8,281 nucleotides of DNA from Limnohabitans sp. (lineage in GTDB: Bacteria > Pseudomonadota > Gammaproteobacteria > Burkholderiales > Burkholderiaceae_C): assembly GCA_023260735.1 (NCBI GenBank), contig JALQUL010000340.1, positions 1 to 8,281 of the forward strand, given 5' to 3'. Made by a program: the position numbers and the translations under genes. Each line of letters starts with the position of its first letter. Position 1 is the stretch's first letter. The notes under the pieces were generated by a model. The model saw only the letters and a list, made by a program, of their open reading frames with translations. It was not told the DNA's origin and ran no database searches. Below, piece by piece: positions 1 through 5,939 of this stretch.

Positions 1-44
1 ATGATAGTGCGGATTCCCGTGTGAAAGTAGGTCATCGTCAGGCT
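1..44 (+). rRNA. rrf: 5S ribosomal RNA, 3' end (partial)
   Basis: The window opens inside a 5S rRNA. The sequence matches the 3' part of Burkholderiales 5S rRNA: the GATAGTGCGGATTCCCGTGT region, then GAAAGTAGGTCATCGTCAGG, whose end is the closing arm that pairs with the GCCTGATGAC 5' end of this type of 5S gene. The 5' two thirds lie outside the window. The exact 3' end is placed at the GGCT of the closing arm and could shift by one or two bases. A strong terminator follows at once, so this is the end of an rRNA operon on the plus strand. Confidence 0.93.
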
Positions 45-61
45 TTCCTTATAGCCCGATC

Positions 62-93
62 AAGCCCATTGTAGTAATACGATGGGCTTTTTT
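62..93 (+). terminator. rRNA operon intrinsic terminator
   Basis: The arms 62-73 and 78-89 form a 12-bp stem (one T-G wobble) that starts AAGCCCAT and closes on a GTAA tetraloop of the GNRA type. A run of six T follows at 88-93. It lies about 17 bases past the 5S end, where an rrn operon terminator is expected. Confidence 0.93.
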
Positions 94-361
94 GCGTCTG
101 TACCGGTTTGTAGTACATGTCTCTGTTACTATCACCCCCATTACTCCCAAAGGCCTATTCAAAGCAGTAAGAAGCCAAACAATCAGAAGAATCCCCCTCT
201 TACTTCCGCTTCGTAAGGAGTAAAAGAAATCACCCGCCTTGTTTAAAATAGGTCCAATAAATACTTAAATAAGTAAAGTTGAGCTAATAAGTAATTCTCA
301 TATTGACTAAAACTATGTAAACGGTGAATATACAAACTTATCAGATTTAATAGGTAAGTGT
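94..361. other. Intergenic spacer between the rRNA operon and the transporter gene
   Basis: No coding frame is credible here on either strand. It contains C-rich patches near 136-155 and 192-198, a small CTTAC/GTAAG inverted repeat (199-203 and 213-217) and, from about 240, very AT-rich DNA leading into a possible promoter. The patch at 187-204 resembles 3588-3603 in another spacer (see findings). Confidence 0.7.
303..331 (+). promoter_or_regulatory. Possible sigma-70 promoter for the transporter gene
   Basis: TTGACT (303-308) fits a -35 box, and GAATAT (326-331) lies 17 bases downstream as a weak -10. The -10 is a poor match, and in AT-rich DNA such pairs occur by chance. Its position just upstream of 362 and downstream of the rRNA terminator makes it the best visible candidate. 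Confidence 0.3.
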
Positions 362-1261
362 ATGCAAGCAATTGATCAGGTCACATTGCAATTTAATCCA
401 TCTGCACTGCTGGGGCTTAATATTGTCCTGGGATTGGTAATGTTTGGAATCGCCTTAGATTTAAAACTCAAAGATTTTAAAGAGGCATTTAGTACACCAA
501 AAGGCTTGGTACTCGCAATATTTGGACATCATGTTTTGTTTCCTGCCATGACGTTTGCTTTAATTAGCATTATTCAGCCAATTCCTAGCATTGCATTAGG
601 CATGATATTAGTGTCGGCTTGTCCTGCGGGTCATGTTTCTAATTTTTTAACCCACATCAGTAAGGGAAATGCAGCGCTATCAGTAAGTGCTAGTGCTATT
701 TCGACAGTGTTGGCAATATTTTTAACACCTATTAACTTTAACTTCTGGGGAAATCTGCACCCTATCACTCATAGTTTAATGAGAAGTATCGAAATAGACG
801 CTCTTCATATGCTCAAAGATATTGGCATATTACTTGGCATACCGCTAGTGTTAGGAATGTTAATCGCATCCTATTTTCCAGTCTTTGCACAAAAAGCTCA
901 AAAACCAATGAAGCGTTTTTCGATGGTGGTGTTTGCTAGTTTCATCGTAATCGCATTGGTAGCTAATTTTAAAAATTTTATGAACTATATCGAGTTTGTG
1001 GTGATGGTAGTTGCCATCCACAACGCATTAGCACTTATTACTGGTTACACCTTATCTAGTTTACTAAAACTTCCAGAAAGAGATAAAAGAGCCATCACGT
1101 TTGAGATGGGTATCCAAAACTCAGGCCTAGGCTTGATCTTAATTTTTAATATGTTTAGTGGCTTAGGTGGTATGGCAATCGTAACTGCTTGGTGGGGTGT
1201 CTGGCATATTGTTTCTGGTGGGGCTTTGGCATGGTTTTGGAGCAAAAAACAACTCAACTGA
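362..1261 (+). CDS. BASS-family (bile acid:sodium symporter-like) membrane transporter
   Basis: Inner-membrane secondary transporter of 299 residues, about the normal length for the bile acid:sodium symporter (SBF) family. It is hydrophobic throughout, with roughly nine to ten predicted helices. Two family signatures are visible. One is CPAGHVSN at residues 87-94, a variant of the CPGG..SN motif in the first repeat. The other is EMGIQNSGLG at 248-257, the ExGxQN motif on the crossed helix near the sodium sites. Family members usually move an organic anion with sodium; the substrate here cannot be read from sequence. The start is supported by AGG at 352-354, seven bases before ATG. It is first in a run with the amidohydrolase 14 bases downstream, so the imported compound may be that enzyme's substrate (inference). 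Confidence 0.88.
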   Translation: MQAIDQVTLQFNPSALLGLNIVLGLVMFGIALDLKLKDFKEAFSTPKGLVLAIFGHHVLFPAMTFALISIIQPIPSIALGMILVSACPAGHVSNFLTHISKGNAALSVSASAISTVLAIFLTPINFNFWGNLHPITHSLMRSIEIDALHMLKDIGILLGIPLVLGMLIASYFPVFAQKAQKPMKRFSMVVFASFIVIALVANFKNFMNYIEFVVMVVAIHNALALITGYTLSSLLKLPERDKRAITFEMGIQNSGLGLILIFNMFSGLGGMAIVTAWWGVWHIVSGGALAWFWSKKQLN

Positions 1262-1275
1262 GTAGGCGATTAGAA

Positions 1276-3027
1276 ATGAAATATGATTTAATTATCAAAA
1301 ATGCCCTGCTATTTGATGGTATTTCAGATGCAGCAAGTGTGCAAAATATTGGTATAAAAGATGGCATAGTAACTGCTATTAGTACTAATGTCATTCCCGA
1401 AAATGAGGGGGTGAAGATTATTGATGCACAAGAACATTGGGTAATGCCAGGTTTCTTAGAAATGCATTCCCATTACGATGCAGAAATAGTAGTTGCACCG
1501 GCTCTTAAAGAGTCGGTTCGCCATGGCATAACTACCATTGCTTTGGGCTCATGTTCAATTAGTATGATGGTATCTAGTGCACTAGATTGTGCCGATATGT
1601 TCACAAGGGTAGAAGCCGTCCCTCGCAGTCAAGTCTTACCAATATTGCAAGAGAAAAAAACTTGGGTAACGCCTGCTCAGTATAGGCAATTTTTAGAACA
1701 ACAAGCATTAGGGCCTAATGTCTGTGGATTCATTGGCCACTCCGATATTAGAGCTGCTGTATTAGGATTAGAACGCTCTACTCACAAAAGCATACCCACA
1801 GAAGCTGAGCTAACACAAATGACCCAATTATTAAATCAAGCCTTAGATGCTGGATTTCTAGGTTTATCGGTTATGACTACCAAACTAGATAAAATGGATG
1901 GCGATAGGGTATGGTCTAAATCACTACCCTCTACCTATTCTAGCTGGCAAGAGTTTTCTAGGCTTTTTGATGTTTTAAGAAAGCGTCAAGCCGTGTTGCA
2001 AGGTGCTCCAGACGCGGTTGGTAAAATCAATGTGTTTGCCTTCTTGTGGCATGCGCATGGTTGGAAAAGAAAGCCACTTAAAAGCTCATTGTTAACGGCT
2101 TTAGACCTTAAGTCGCAACCATTTATGCATTACATTACCCGAACATCGGGTTACATTGCCAATAAGTTTTTAGCAGGTAATTTTAGATGGCAGACACTTT
2201 CTGCACCATTTACCCTGCACTTAGAAGGCCTAGATGTGAATGCCTTTGAAGAGTTTTCAGCTGGGGAGATATTAAGAGATTTTAAAGACGATGATTTGCG
2301 TTATGCCAAAGTCAACGATCCAGAATTTAGAAAAGCATTTAAAAAACAATTAGGTGCAATTTTTACCAAAGGTTTATGGCATAGAGACTTTACCGAATGT
2401 AAGGTAATTAACTGTCCCGATAAAAGTGTAGAGGGCAAAACGTTTGCACAAATAGGTAAAGAACAAAACAAAGATGCAGTAGATGCCTATTTTGATTTAG
2501 CAGTTTTGTACCGTGAAAAATTATTATGGCGAACTAACTATGGCAACCATAGACCTGCCATTATGCATAAATTATTAAGTAGCCCCTATACCCATATTGG
2601 TTTTGCCGATTCTGGTGCGCATATAAGGTCAAATGCACAATACAATTTTCCACTCAGGATGCTGAAATATGCACGTGATGCACAATTATTAGGTACACCT
2701 TTTATAAGTATAGAACAAGCGGTTAAACGACTCACAAGTGACCTAGCCGATTGGTTTTCAATAGATGCAGGCAAAATTAAGATAGGTGCAAGAGCAGATA
2801 TTGCCATTATTAATCCATTAGGTTTAAACCACGAGTTAGATGAGGTCAGCCGAGCTGAAATGGAAGGCTTTGGTGGAATTACAAGGCTAGTAAAACGCAA
2901 TGATATGGCAGTTGATTACACCATTATTAACGGCAAAATTGCCTACCAAAAAGACTTTGGTTTTGCCGCAGATTTAGGTCAAGAAAAAGGCTACGGACAA
3001 TTTTTACCTAGTACCGAAGTTCAATAA
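1276..3027 (+). CDS. Amidohydrolase, N-acyl-D-amino-acid deacylase-like
   Basis: 583-residue metal-dependent hydrolase of the amidohydrolase superfamily. The N-terminus MKYDLIIKNALLFDG is the usual opening beta strand of these enzymes. It is followed by the strand-end motif GFLEMHSHYDAE with the HxH pair at H64 and H66, then C93 in ALGSCS. That spacing equals the H67/H69/C96 metal-ligand pattern I recall for Alcaligenes D-aminoacylase. GFIGHSDIR is at about 151-159. The catalytic Asp is probably D445 in GFADSGAH. The C-terminal small domain (GARADIAIINP, then VDYTIINGK) is typical. Expected chemistry is hydrolysis of an N-acyl amino acid or related amide; substrate unknown. The frame is open to an upstream ATG at 1189, but that would overlap the transporter by 73 bases; 1276 has AGG at 1264-1266 and the family N-terminus. 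Cytoplasmic, as no signal peptide is seen. Confidence 0.85.
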   Translation: MKYDLIIKNALLFDGISDAASVQNIGIKDGIVTAISTNVIPENEGVKIIDAQEHWVMPGFLEMHSHYDAEIVVAPALKESVRHGITTIALGSCSISMMVSSALDCADMFTRVEAVPRSQVLPILQEKKTWVTPAQYRQFLEQQALGPNVCGFIGHSDIRAAVLGLERSTHKSIPTEAELTQMTQLLNQALDAGFLGLSVMTTKLDKMDGDRVWSKSLPSTYSSWQEFSRLFDVLRKRQAVLQGAPDAVGKINVFAFLWHAHGWKRKPLKSSLLTALDLKSQPFMHYITRTSGYIANKFLAGNFRWQTLSAPFTLHLEGLDVNAFEEFSAGEILRDFKDDDLRYAKVNDPEFRKAFKKQLGAIFTKGLWHRDFTECKVINCPDKSVEGKTFAQIGKEQNKDAVDAYFDLAVLYREKLLWRTNYGNHRPAIMHKLLSSPYTHIGFADSGAHIRSNAQYNFPLRMLKYARDAQLLGTPFISIEQAVKRLTSDLADWFSIDAGKIKIGARADIAIINPLGLNHELDEVSRAEMEGFGGITRLVKRNDMAVDYTIINGKIAYQKDFGFAADLGQEKGYGQFLPSTEVQ

Positions 3028-3038
3028 AAAACATTCTC

Positions 3039-3419
3039 ATGCAACAAAATAAAACCCACTGGTTCCAATATTTTAGTTATGCTGCAGGACTCATCACCAT
3101 GAGTCCCATACTGCAGTTTTTCTTGCCACAACAAGGGCTTGCTCTTAGTCAAATACAACTACAAGAGCCTGCAGCCATTTTATTTGCTCAGCATTGGGGC
3201 ATGATGGCCTTTTGTATGGGCTTATTGTTAATATGGGCTGCAAAGCAACCGATTCAAAGAAAGCCAGTATTGGTATTAGTTGCCCTAGAAAAATTGGCCC
3301 TGGTGGCTTTAATTGCCATGAATTGGCAAACCCAGAGCTTGCAGGGTATGCATTTAGCAGGTATTTTTGATGCCGTCTGCGTAGCTGTTATAGCTGTATT
3401 TTTACTAAAAAACCGTTGA
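3039..3419 (+). CDS. Small four-helix membrane protein of unknown function
   Basis: 126-residue hydrophobic protein that I do not recognise with confidence. Four likely membrane helices lie at about residues 10-30, 50-68, 76-94 and 105-123, with short loops and a basic C-terminus (KNR). Polar residues inside or at the edge of the helices (H52-W53-G54, E84-K85, D111) could be functional or structural, and small uncharacterised membrane proteins with an HWG segment in the second helix occur in Proteobacteria. The gene begins 11 bases after the amidohydrolase stop with no visible Shine-Dalgarno, so translation may depend on the upstream gene. It closes the transporter-amidohydrolase run, but I have no basis for assigning it a role in that pathway. 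Confidence 0.72.
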   Translation: MQQNKTHWFQYFSYAAGLITMSPILQFFLPQQGLALSQIQLQEPAAILFAQHWGMMAFCMGLLLIWAAKQPIQRKPVLVLVALEKLALVALIAMNWQTQSLQGMHLAGIFDAVCVAVIAVFLLKNR

Positions 3420-3611
3420 TTGCTTTAATCCCAGTGAGTGAAGCTTGTTCTCTTCTTAATAGGCGAGAACAAAAATAGACCCACATGTCTTAATAAGAAC
3501 GAAGATTTTTTCATCGCTCCTGACAAGGGGGACTGAGTGGGGGGTATGCATCAAAGACCAAAAGAACCCCAGCAACTTGATGCCAACAAGAAACCCCCTT
3601 ACTGAAGACAA
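3420..3611. other. Convergent intergenic spacer with nested inverted repeats
   Basis: Spacer between two converging genes, with no credible reading frame. It holds an 8-bp inverted repeat TTGTTCTC/GAGAACAA (3445-3452, 3465-3472), then a compact block at 3525-3600 where AAGGGGG (3525-3531) can pair with CCCCCTT (3594-3600) and, inside that, GCATCAA (3548-3554) with TTGATGC (3577-3583). None is followed by a T run in either direction, so no classical terminator is seen although two transcripts end here. Confidence 0.7.
3525..3600. repeat. Nested inverted repeat with G and C runs
   Basis: The outer arms are seven bases each with five G or C, and the inner arms are seven bases; all pairs are perfect. 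Inside lie two imperfect direct copies of CCAA..AAGAA.CCCC (3558-3570 and 3583-3598). The base composition contrasts with the AT-rich neighbours. It could be a structured 3' region, a small RNA or the remnant of a dispersed intergenic repeat; the sequence does not decide. Confidence 0.5.
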
Positions 3612-4433
3612 TTATTCAGTTAATAAGTTTTGAATAGCAGCATCTAAAGCCGCCTCGTTAAGTGTTCCAAAATGGGCCTTGGCTAAGTTGCCTTTGGCAT
3701 CAATCAATAAAGTGGTTGGCAAACCATTAGAGCCCACGGCAGAGCCTAATTGACCTTGCTCATCTAGCCAAATACCTTTCATTTGAAAGCTCTGTTGCGC
3801 TAAATATCGTTGAATGGCGGCAGGTTTTTCAGCTTGGTTTACAAAAACAAATTCAACTTGAGGATATTTTTTTTGTAACTTAGCAAAATAAGGCATTTCT
3901 TGTTGACAAGGTCCACACCAACTGGCCCATAAATTAATCACACTGGGCTTGTTGGCAATAATAATTGGCAAAGTTTGAGTGCTTGAGTCAGCAAAAGACA
4001 CCAAAGAAACCTTGTTCGCCTGCTCAAGGTTATTACTTGTCTGCAAGTAATGGAGCCACCCACTGCCAAGGCCCCAAGTGCCGACAGAGAGCAAATAAGC
4101 TAAAAATAAGGCTTTTCTGAACAAAGCATGGCGCCACATCAGCCAACAAACAAAAAGTAGCGAGCTAACTACTCCCGCAGGGCTCCACCAACCACCATCA
4201 CGAATATCAAAAATGGCCCAGATAGATTGTTTATAGCTATCAAAATGAAATGCTAAATAGACTAATCTGGCAGAAACCAATGCTATTGCTAAGGTAATCC
4301 AAAAAAGCTTTTCTAAAAAGACTTTGTCTTGCCCCTTGTTTATTAATAAGAAAAAATAACCCAAATAACCAGAAATAAAAAGAAGTAAGCTGTTGGCAGG
4401 AAATGCAAAAGGCCCAATAGAAACAGATAACAT
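3612..4433 (-). CDS. Membrane-anchored TlpA-type thioredoxin with Lgt-like N-terminal region
   Basis: 273-residue two-part protein. Residues 1 to about 130 carry three to four membrane helices resembling the start of prolipoprotein diacylglyceryl transferase: a SARLVYL segment (54-60) followed by IRDGGWWSPAGV (77-88), corresponding to the GRLGY and QGG..HGG regions of Lgt. The conserved His-Gly-Gly and the later Lgt catalytic part are missing, so transferase activity is unlikely. Residues from about 145 to 273 form a TlpA/ResA-like thioredoxin domain with WCGPC at 172-176 and the cis-proline in GLPT (P239). The thioredoxin part should face the periplasm and reduce or exchange disulfides. It diverges from the Fur/ABC operon across 301 bases. 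No Shine-Dalgarno is visible before ATG, and a palindrome-like element lies only 7-28 bases upstream of it. Confidence 0.85.
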   Translation of the reverse strand: MLSVSIGPFAFPANSLLLFISGYLGYFFLLINKGQDKVFLEKLFWITLAIALVSARLVYLAFHFDSYKQSIWAIFDIRDGGWWSPAGVVSSLLFVCWLMWRHALFRKALFLAYLLSVGTWGLGSGWLHYLQTSNNLEQANKVSLVSFADSSTQTLPIIIANKPSVINLWASWCGPCQQEMPYFAKLQKKYPQVEFVFVNQAEKPAAIQRYLAQQSFQMKGIWLDEQGQLGSAVGSNGLPTTLLIDAKGNLAKAHFGTLNEAALDAAIQNLLTE

Positions 4434-4440
4434 AATTTAA

Positions 4441-4461
4441 TAACGCAATTAGGTTGCAATA
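4441..4461. promoter_or_regulatory. Candidate operator, copy 1 (TAACGCAA-N5-TTGCAATA)
   Basis: Imperfect palindrome. The left half TAACGCAA (4441-4448) and right half TTGCAATA (4454-4461) are separated by five bases; the inner four bases of each half are perfectly inverted and the outer part matches at two of four. It sits seven bases upstream of the thioredoxin gene's start codon, so a bound protein would block initiation there. Its left arm TAACGCAATT also forms a perfect 10-bp inverted repeat with 4483-4492 in copy 2. Confidence 0.45.
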
Positions 4462-4470
4462 GTGTACAAT

Positions 4471-4493
4471 GTAATGCAAATAAATTGCGTTAC
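4471..4493. promoter_or_regulatory. Candidate operator, copy 2 (GTAATGCAA-N5-TTGCGTTAC)
   Basis: The 23-base palindrome has nine-base halves GTAATGCAA (4471-4479) and TTGCGTTAC (4485-4493), with one mismatch and a five-base spacer. It has the same GCAA-N5-TTGC core as copy 1, with cores 31 bases apart (about three helical turns). Size and symmetry suit a dimeric Fur-family protein, though the sequence is neither a textbook Fur box nor a textbook Zur box. The adjacent Fur-family gene is the natural candidate to bind it (inference). Confidence 0.5.
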
Positions 4494-4698
4494 GTTTTGC
4501 TGATGGTTGTGGTCAATAAAAATGCCTGTTGATAAAGCTATGCATAAGATAAACAGATAAATCATTAACTTTTTAAAACCGTTCTCTCATGAAACAAGCA
4601 AACACAGCTTGAATCTAAGTGTACAAGCAGCTGACTTTTAAAAATGGTGATGATGAGAGTAGCTCTAAATATCAAATTAAAAGGCTAGTCAAAACCAT

Positions 4699-4714
4699 GT
4701 TTGCAAAAGCAAAC
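4699..4714. promoter_or_regulatory. Inverted repeat GTTTGC-AAAA-GCAAAC before the regulator gene
   Basis: Perfect six-base arms around an AAAA centre, ending 20 bases before the Fur-family start codon. It could be an autoregulatory operator or a small mRNA hairpin. Its half-sites have the opposite orientation to those at 4441-4493, so it may be bound by something else or by nothing. Confidence 0.3.
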
Positions 4715-4734
4715 TATTGAATTGGTAAAAACAA

Positions 4735-5226
4735 ATGAATGACCTCTCTACACAAAATTTAATTCAATCCATTGATGATTTATTAAAAGCACATAGCTTA
4801 AGAAAAACAGCGCTTTCTCGAATGGTACTGGGTTTTTTTTTGGCTCATCCTAATATTGCTTTTAGTCATGCACAATTACAAGATCAAATTAATTTAATGC
4901 TTGATTCTGCAGTTGATAAGGTCACACTTTATCGCTTAATTGACAGGCTCACTCAAGTCAGTTTATTGCTTTGTCGGGTCGATATGAATCGAGTGCGTAG
5001 TTATCAACTAATGCCCGCAACGATTAAAAATACACCATTTTTTCACTGTCAAAGTTGTCAAAAAGACAGCTTTATTAGTCAAGTGATACAGCAAGAAGCC
5101 TTAGATTTATCTAAAGCCGCCGCTAATGCTAGCCAACATTTAGCCAGTCTTGGTTATCAAAATGTTTCTTATCAGCTTACGTTAAACGGTGTTTGTACGG
5201 ACTGTGCACAACAGGAGCTGCAATGA
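4735..5226 (+). CDS. Fur-family metalloregulator (Zur-like by context)
   Basis: 163-residue regulator of the Fur superfamily. The N-terminal winged helix is visible: RKTALSRMVLGFFLAHPNIAFS (24-45) gives the first helices, and VTLYRLIDRL (63-72) is the recognition helix that reads TVYRTLxxL in most Fur proteins. The C-terminal dimerisation part keeps two CxxC pairs, C105/C108 in FFHCQSC and C154/C157 in VCTDC, which build the structural zinc site. The usual His-rich sensory stretch just before the first CxxC is reduced to one His (H104). Because the gene is coupled to ABC genes by a 4-base ATGA overlap and followed by a Cys/His protein, a zinc (Zur-like) role is the best guess; iron, manganese or another signal is not excluded. 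Only a weak ribosome site precedes the ATG. Confidence 0.83.
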   Translation: MNDLSTQNLIQSIDDLLKAHSLRKTALSRMVLGFFLAHPNIAFSHAQLQDQINLMLDSAVDKVTLYRLIDRLTQVSLLLCRVDMNRVRSYQLMPATIKNTPFFHCQSCQKDSFISQVIQQEALDLSKAAANASQHLASLGYQNVSYQLTLNGVCTDCAQQELQ

Positions 5227-5939
5227 TACAAACACAGGCATTGAGCTATAGCTATAACCCAAGCAGCCAATTAAGTTTTCCAGACTTAGACTTACCGCAA
5301 GGAGGTATACTCTTATTAACCGGTCCTTCAGGAGGTGGAAAATCTACCTGGTTAGCAATGGCTGCGGGCTTAATATCTCCCCAATCGGGCACCATGACAG
5401 TTGCTGGGCAAGCCATGTCAGAATTAAACAATTTACAAGCCGACACATGGCGCGCTAAAAATATTGGTTTTTTACCGCAAAGTCTTCATTTAAGCCAAGC
5501 ATTAACAGTAGAAAAAAACCTCGCTTTGGCTCAATGGGCGGCCGGCCAAAGTTATCAAGCTCAAGCTATTCAAGAATGCTTAAGTGCGCTTGGTATTGCA
5601 GAGTTAGCAAAGCGCTATCCCAATCAATTATCGGGCGGGCAAGCCCAAAGAGTCGCATTGGCAAGAGCAGTGTTGTTACAGCCTAAAGTCATATTAGCAG
5701 ATGAACCCAGTGCCAGTTTAGATGATGAGTCTGCATATGCCGCTATTCATTTATTAGTCAAAACGGCTCAGCAACAGGCAGCCAGTTTGGTCATTGCCAC
5801 CCATGATTCAAGGGTCGCCAGTTTTATTCAACAACAAAGCACAACAGAGCTAAAACTGTTTCAAATGGCCTTGCAAAAACTAAGCTCTCAGGAAATTGCC
5901 AATCCAAACATTAAAAAATATCAAGAGGCCAAAGCATGA
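5223..5939 (+). CDS. ABC transporter ATP-binding protein, LolD/MacB-type
   Basis: 238-residue nucleotide-binding subunit with every catalytic motif: Walker A GPSGGGKS at 34-41, Q-loop Q86 in FLPQS, signature LSGGQ at 136-140, Walker B VILADEP at 156-162 with catalytic E161, D-loop SASLD at 163-167 and the switch H194 in ATHD. The family is that of LolD, MacB and FtsE, whose partners have FtsX-type permeases. The start is the ATG at 5223, overlapping the regulator stop (ATGA), with a strong AGGAG at 5213-5217 inside the upstream gene; the frame runs ten codons further back to 5193, but that start lacks such support. The C-terminal tail after about residue 210 is polar and has no recognised domain. 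It should drive the permease encoded next. Confidence 0.92.
   Translation: MIQTQALSYSYNPSSQLSFPDLDLPQGGILLLTGPSGGGKSTWLAMAAGLISPQSGTMTVAGQAMSELNNLQADTWRAKNIGFLPQSLHLSQALTVEKNLALAQWAAGQSYQAQAIQECLSALGIAELAKRYPNQLSGGQAQRVALARAVLLQPKVILADEPSASLDDESAYAAIHLLVKTAQQQAASLVIATHDSRVASFIQQQSTTELKLFQMALQKLSSQEIANPNIKKYQEAKA

Larger units (their letters stand above)
4434..4734. promoter_or_regulatory. Divergent regulatory region between the thioredoxin gene and the Fur/ABC operon
   Basis: 301 bases without a credible gene. Its left 60 bases hold two tandem inverted-repeat elements (4441-4461 and 4471-4493), and its right end holds a perfect 6-bp inverted repeat (4699-4714) just before the regulator gene. 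The nine bases AGTGTACAA occur twice (4461-4469 and 4618-4626). I see no clear -35/-10 pair for either direction; the promoters must be somewhere in this interval. Confidence 0.6.

Noticed and set aside
199..217. CTTAC/GTAAG hairpin in the first spacer as a terminator or regulatory hairpin
   Set aside because: Only five pairs, a nine-base loop and no T run; too weak to call.
1189..1275. An N-terminal extension of the amidohydrolase starting at 1189
   Set aside because: It would overlap the transporter gene by 73 bases and adds 29 residues unlike the family. The ATG at 1276 gives the standard amidohydrolase N-terminus and has a ribosome site.
3601..3620. ACTGAA/TTCAGT hairpin over the thioredoxin stop codon as its terminator
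   Set aside because: Six AT-rich pairs and no T run after it on the minus strand; not a credible intrinsic terminator.
4471..4493. Copy 2 palindrome as a classical Fur box
   Set aside because: The TGCAA/TTGCR halves recall extended Fur boxes, but the spacing between halves is about six bases too short, so it is left as an unassigned operator candidate.
4590..4613. A seven-codon reading frame starting ATGAAACAAGC in the divergent region, as a leader peptide
   Set aside because: No ribosome site, no codon bias toward a single amino acid and no attenuator-like stem after it.
5193..5222. A start for the ABC ATPase at 5193
   Set aside because: It lies deeper inside the regulator gene without a ribosome site. 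The ATGA overlap at 5223 has AGGAG five bases upstream, and the protein then begins like its family.
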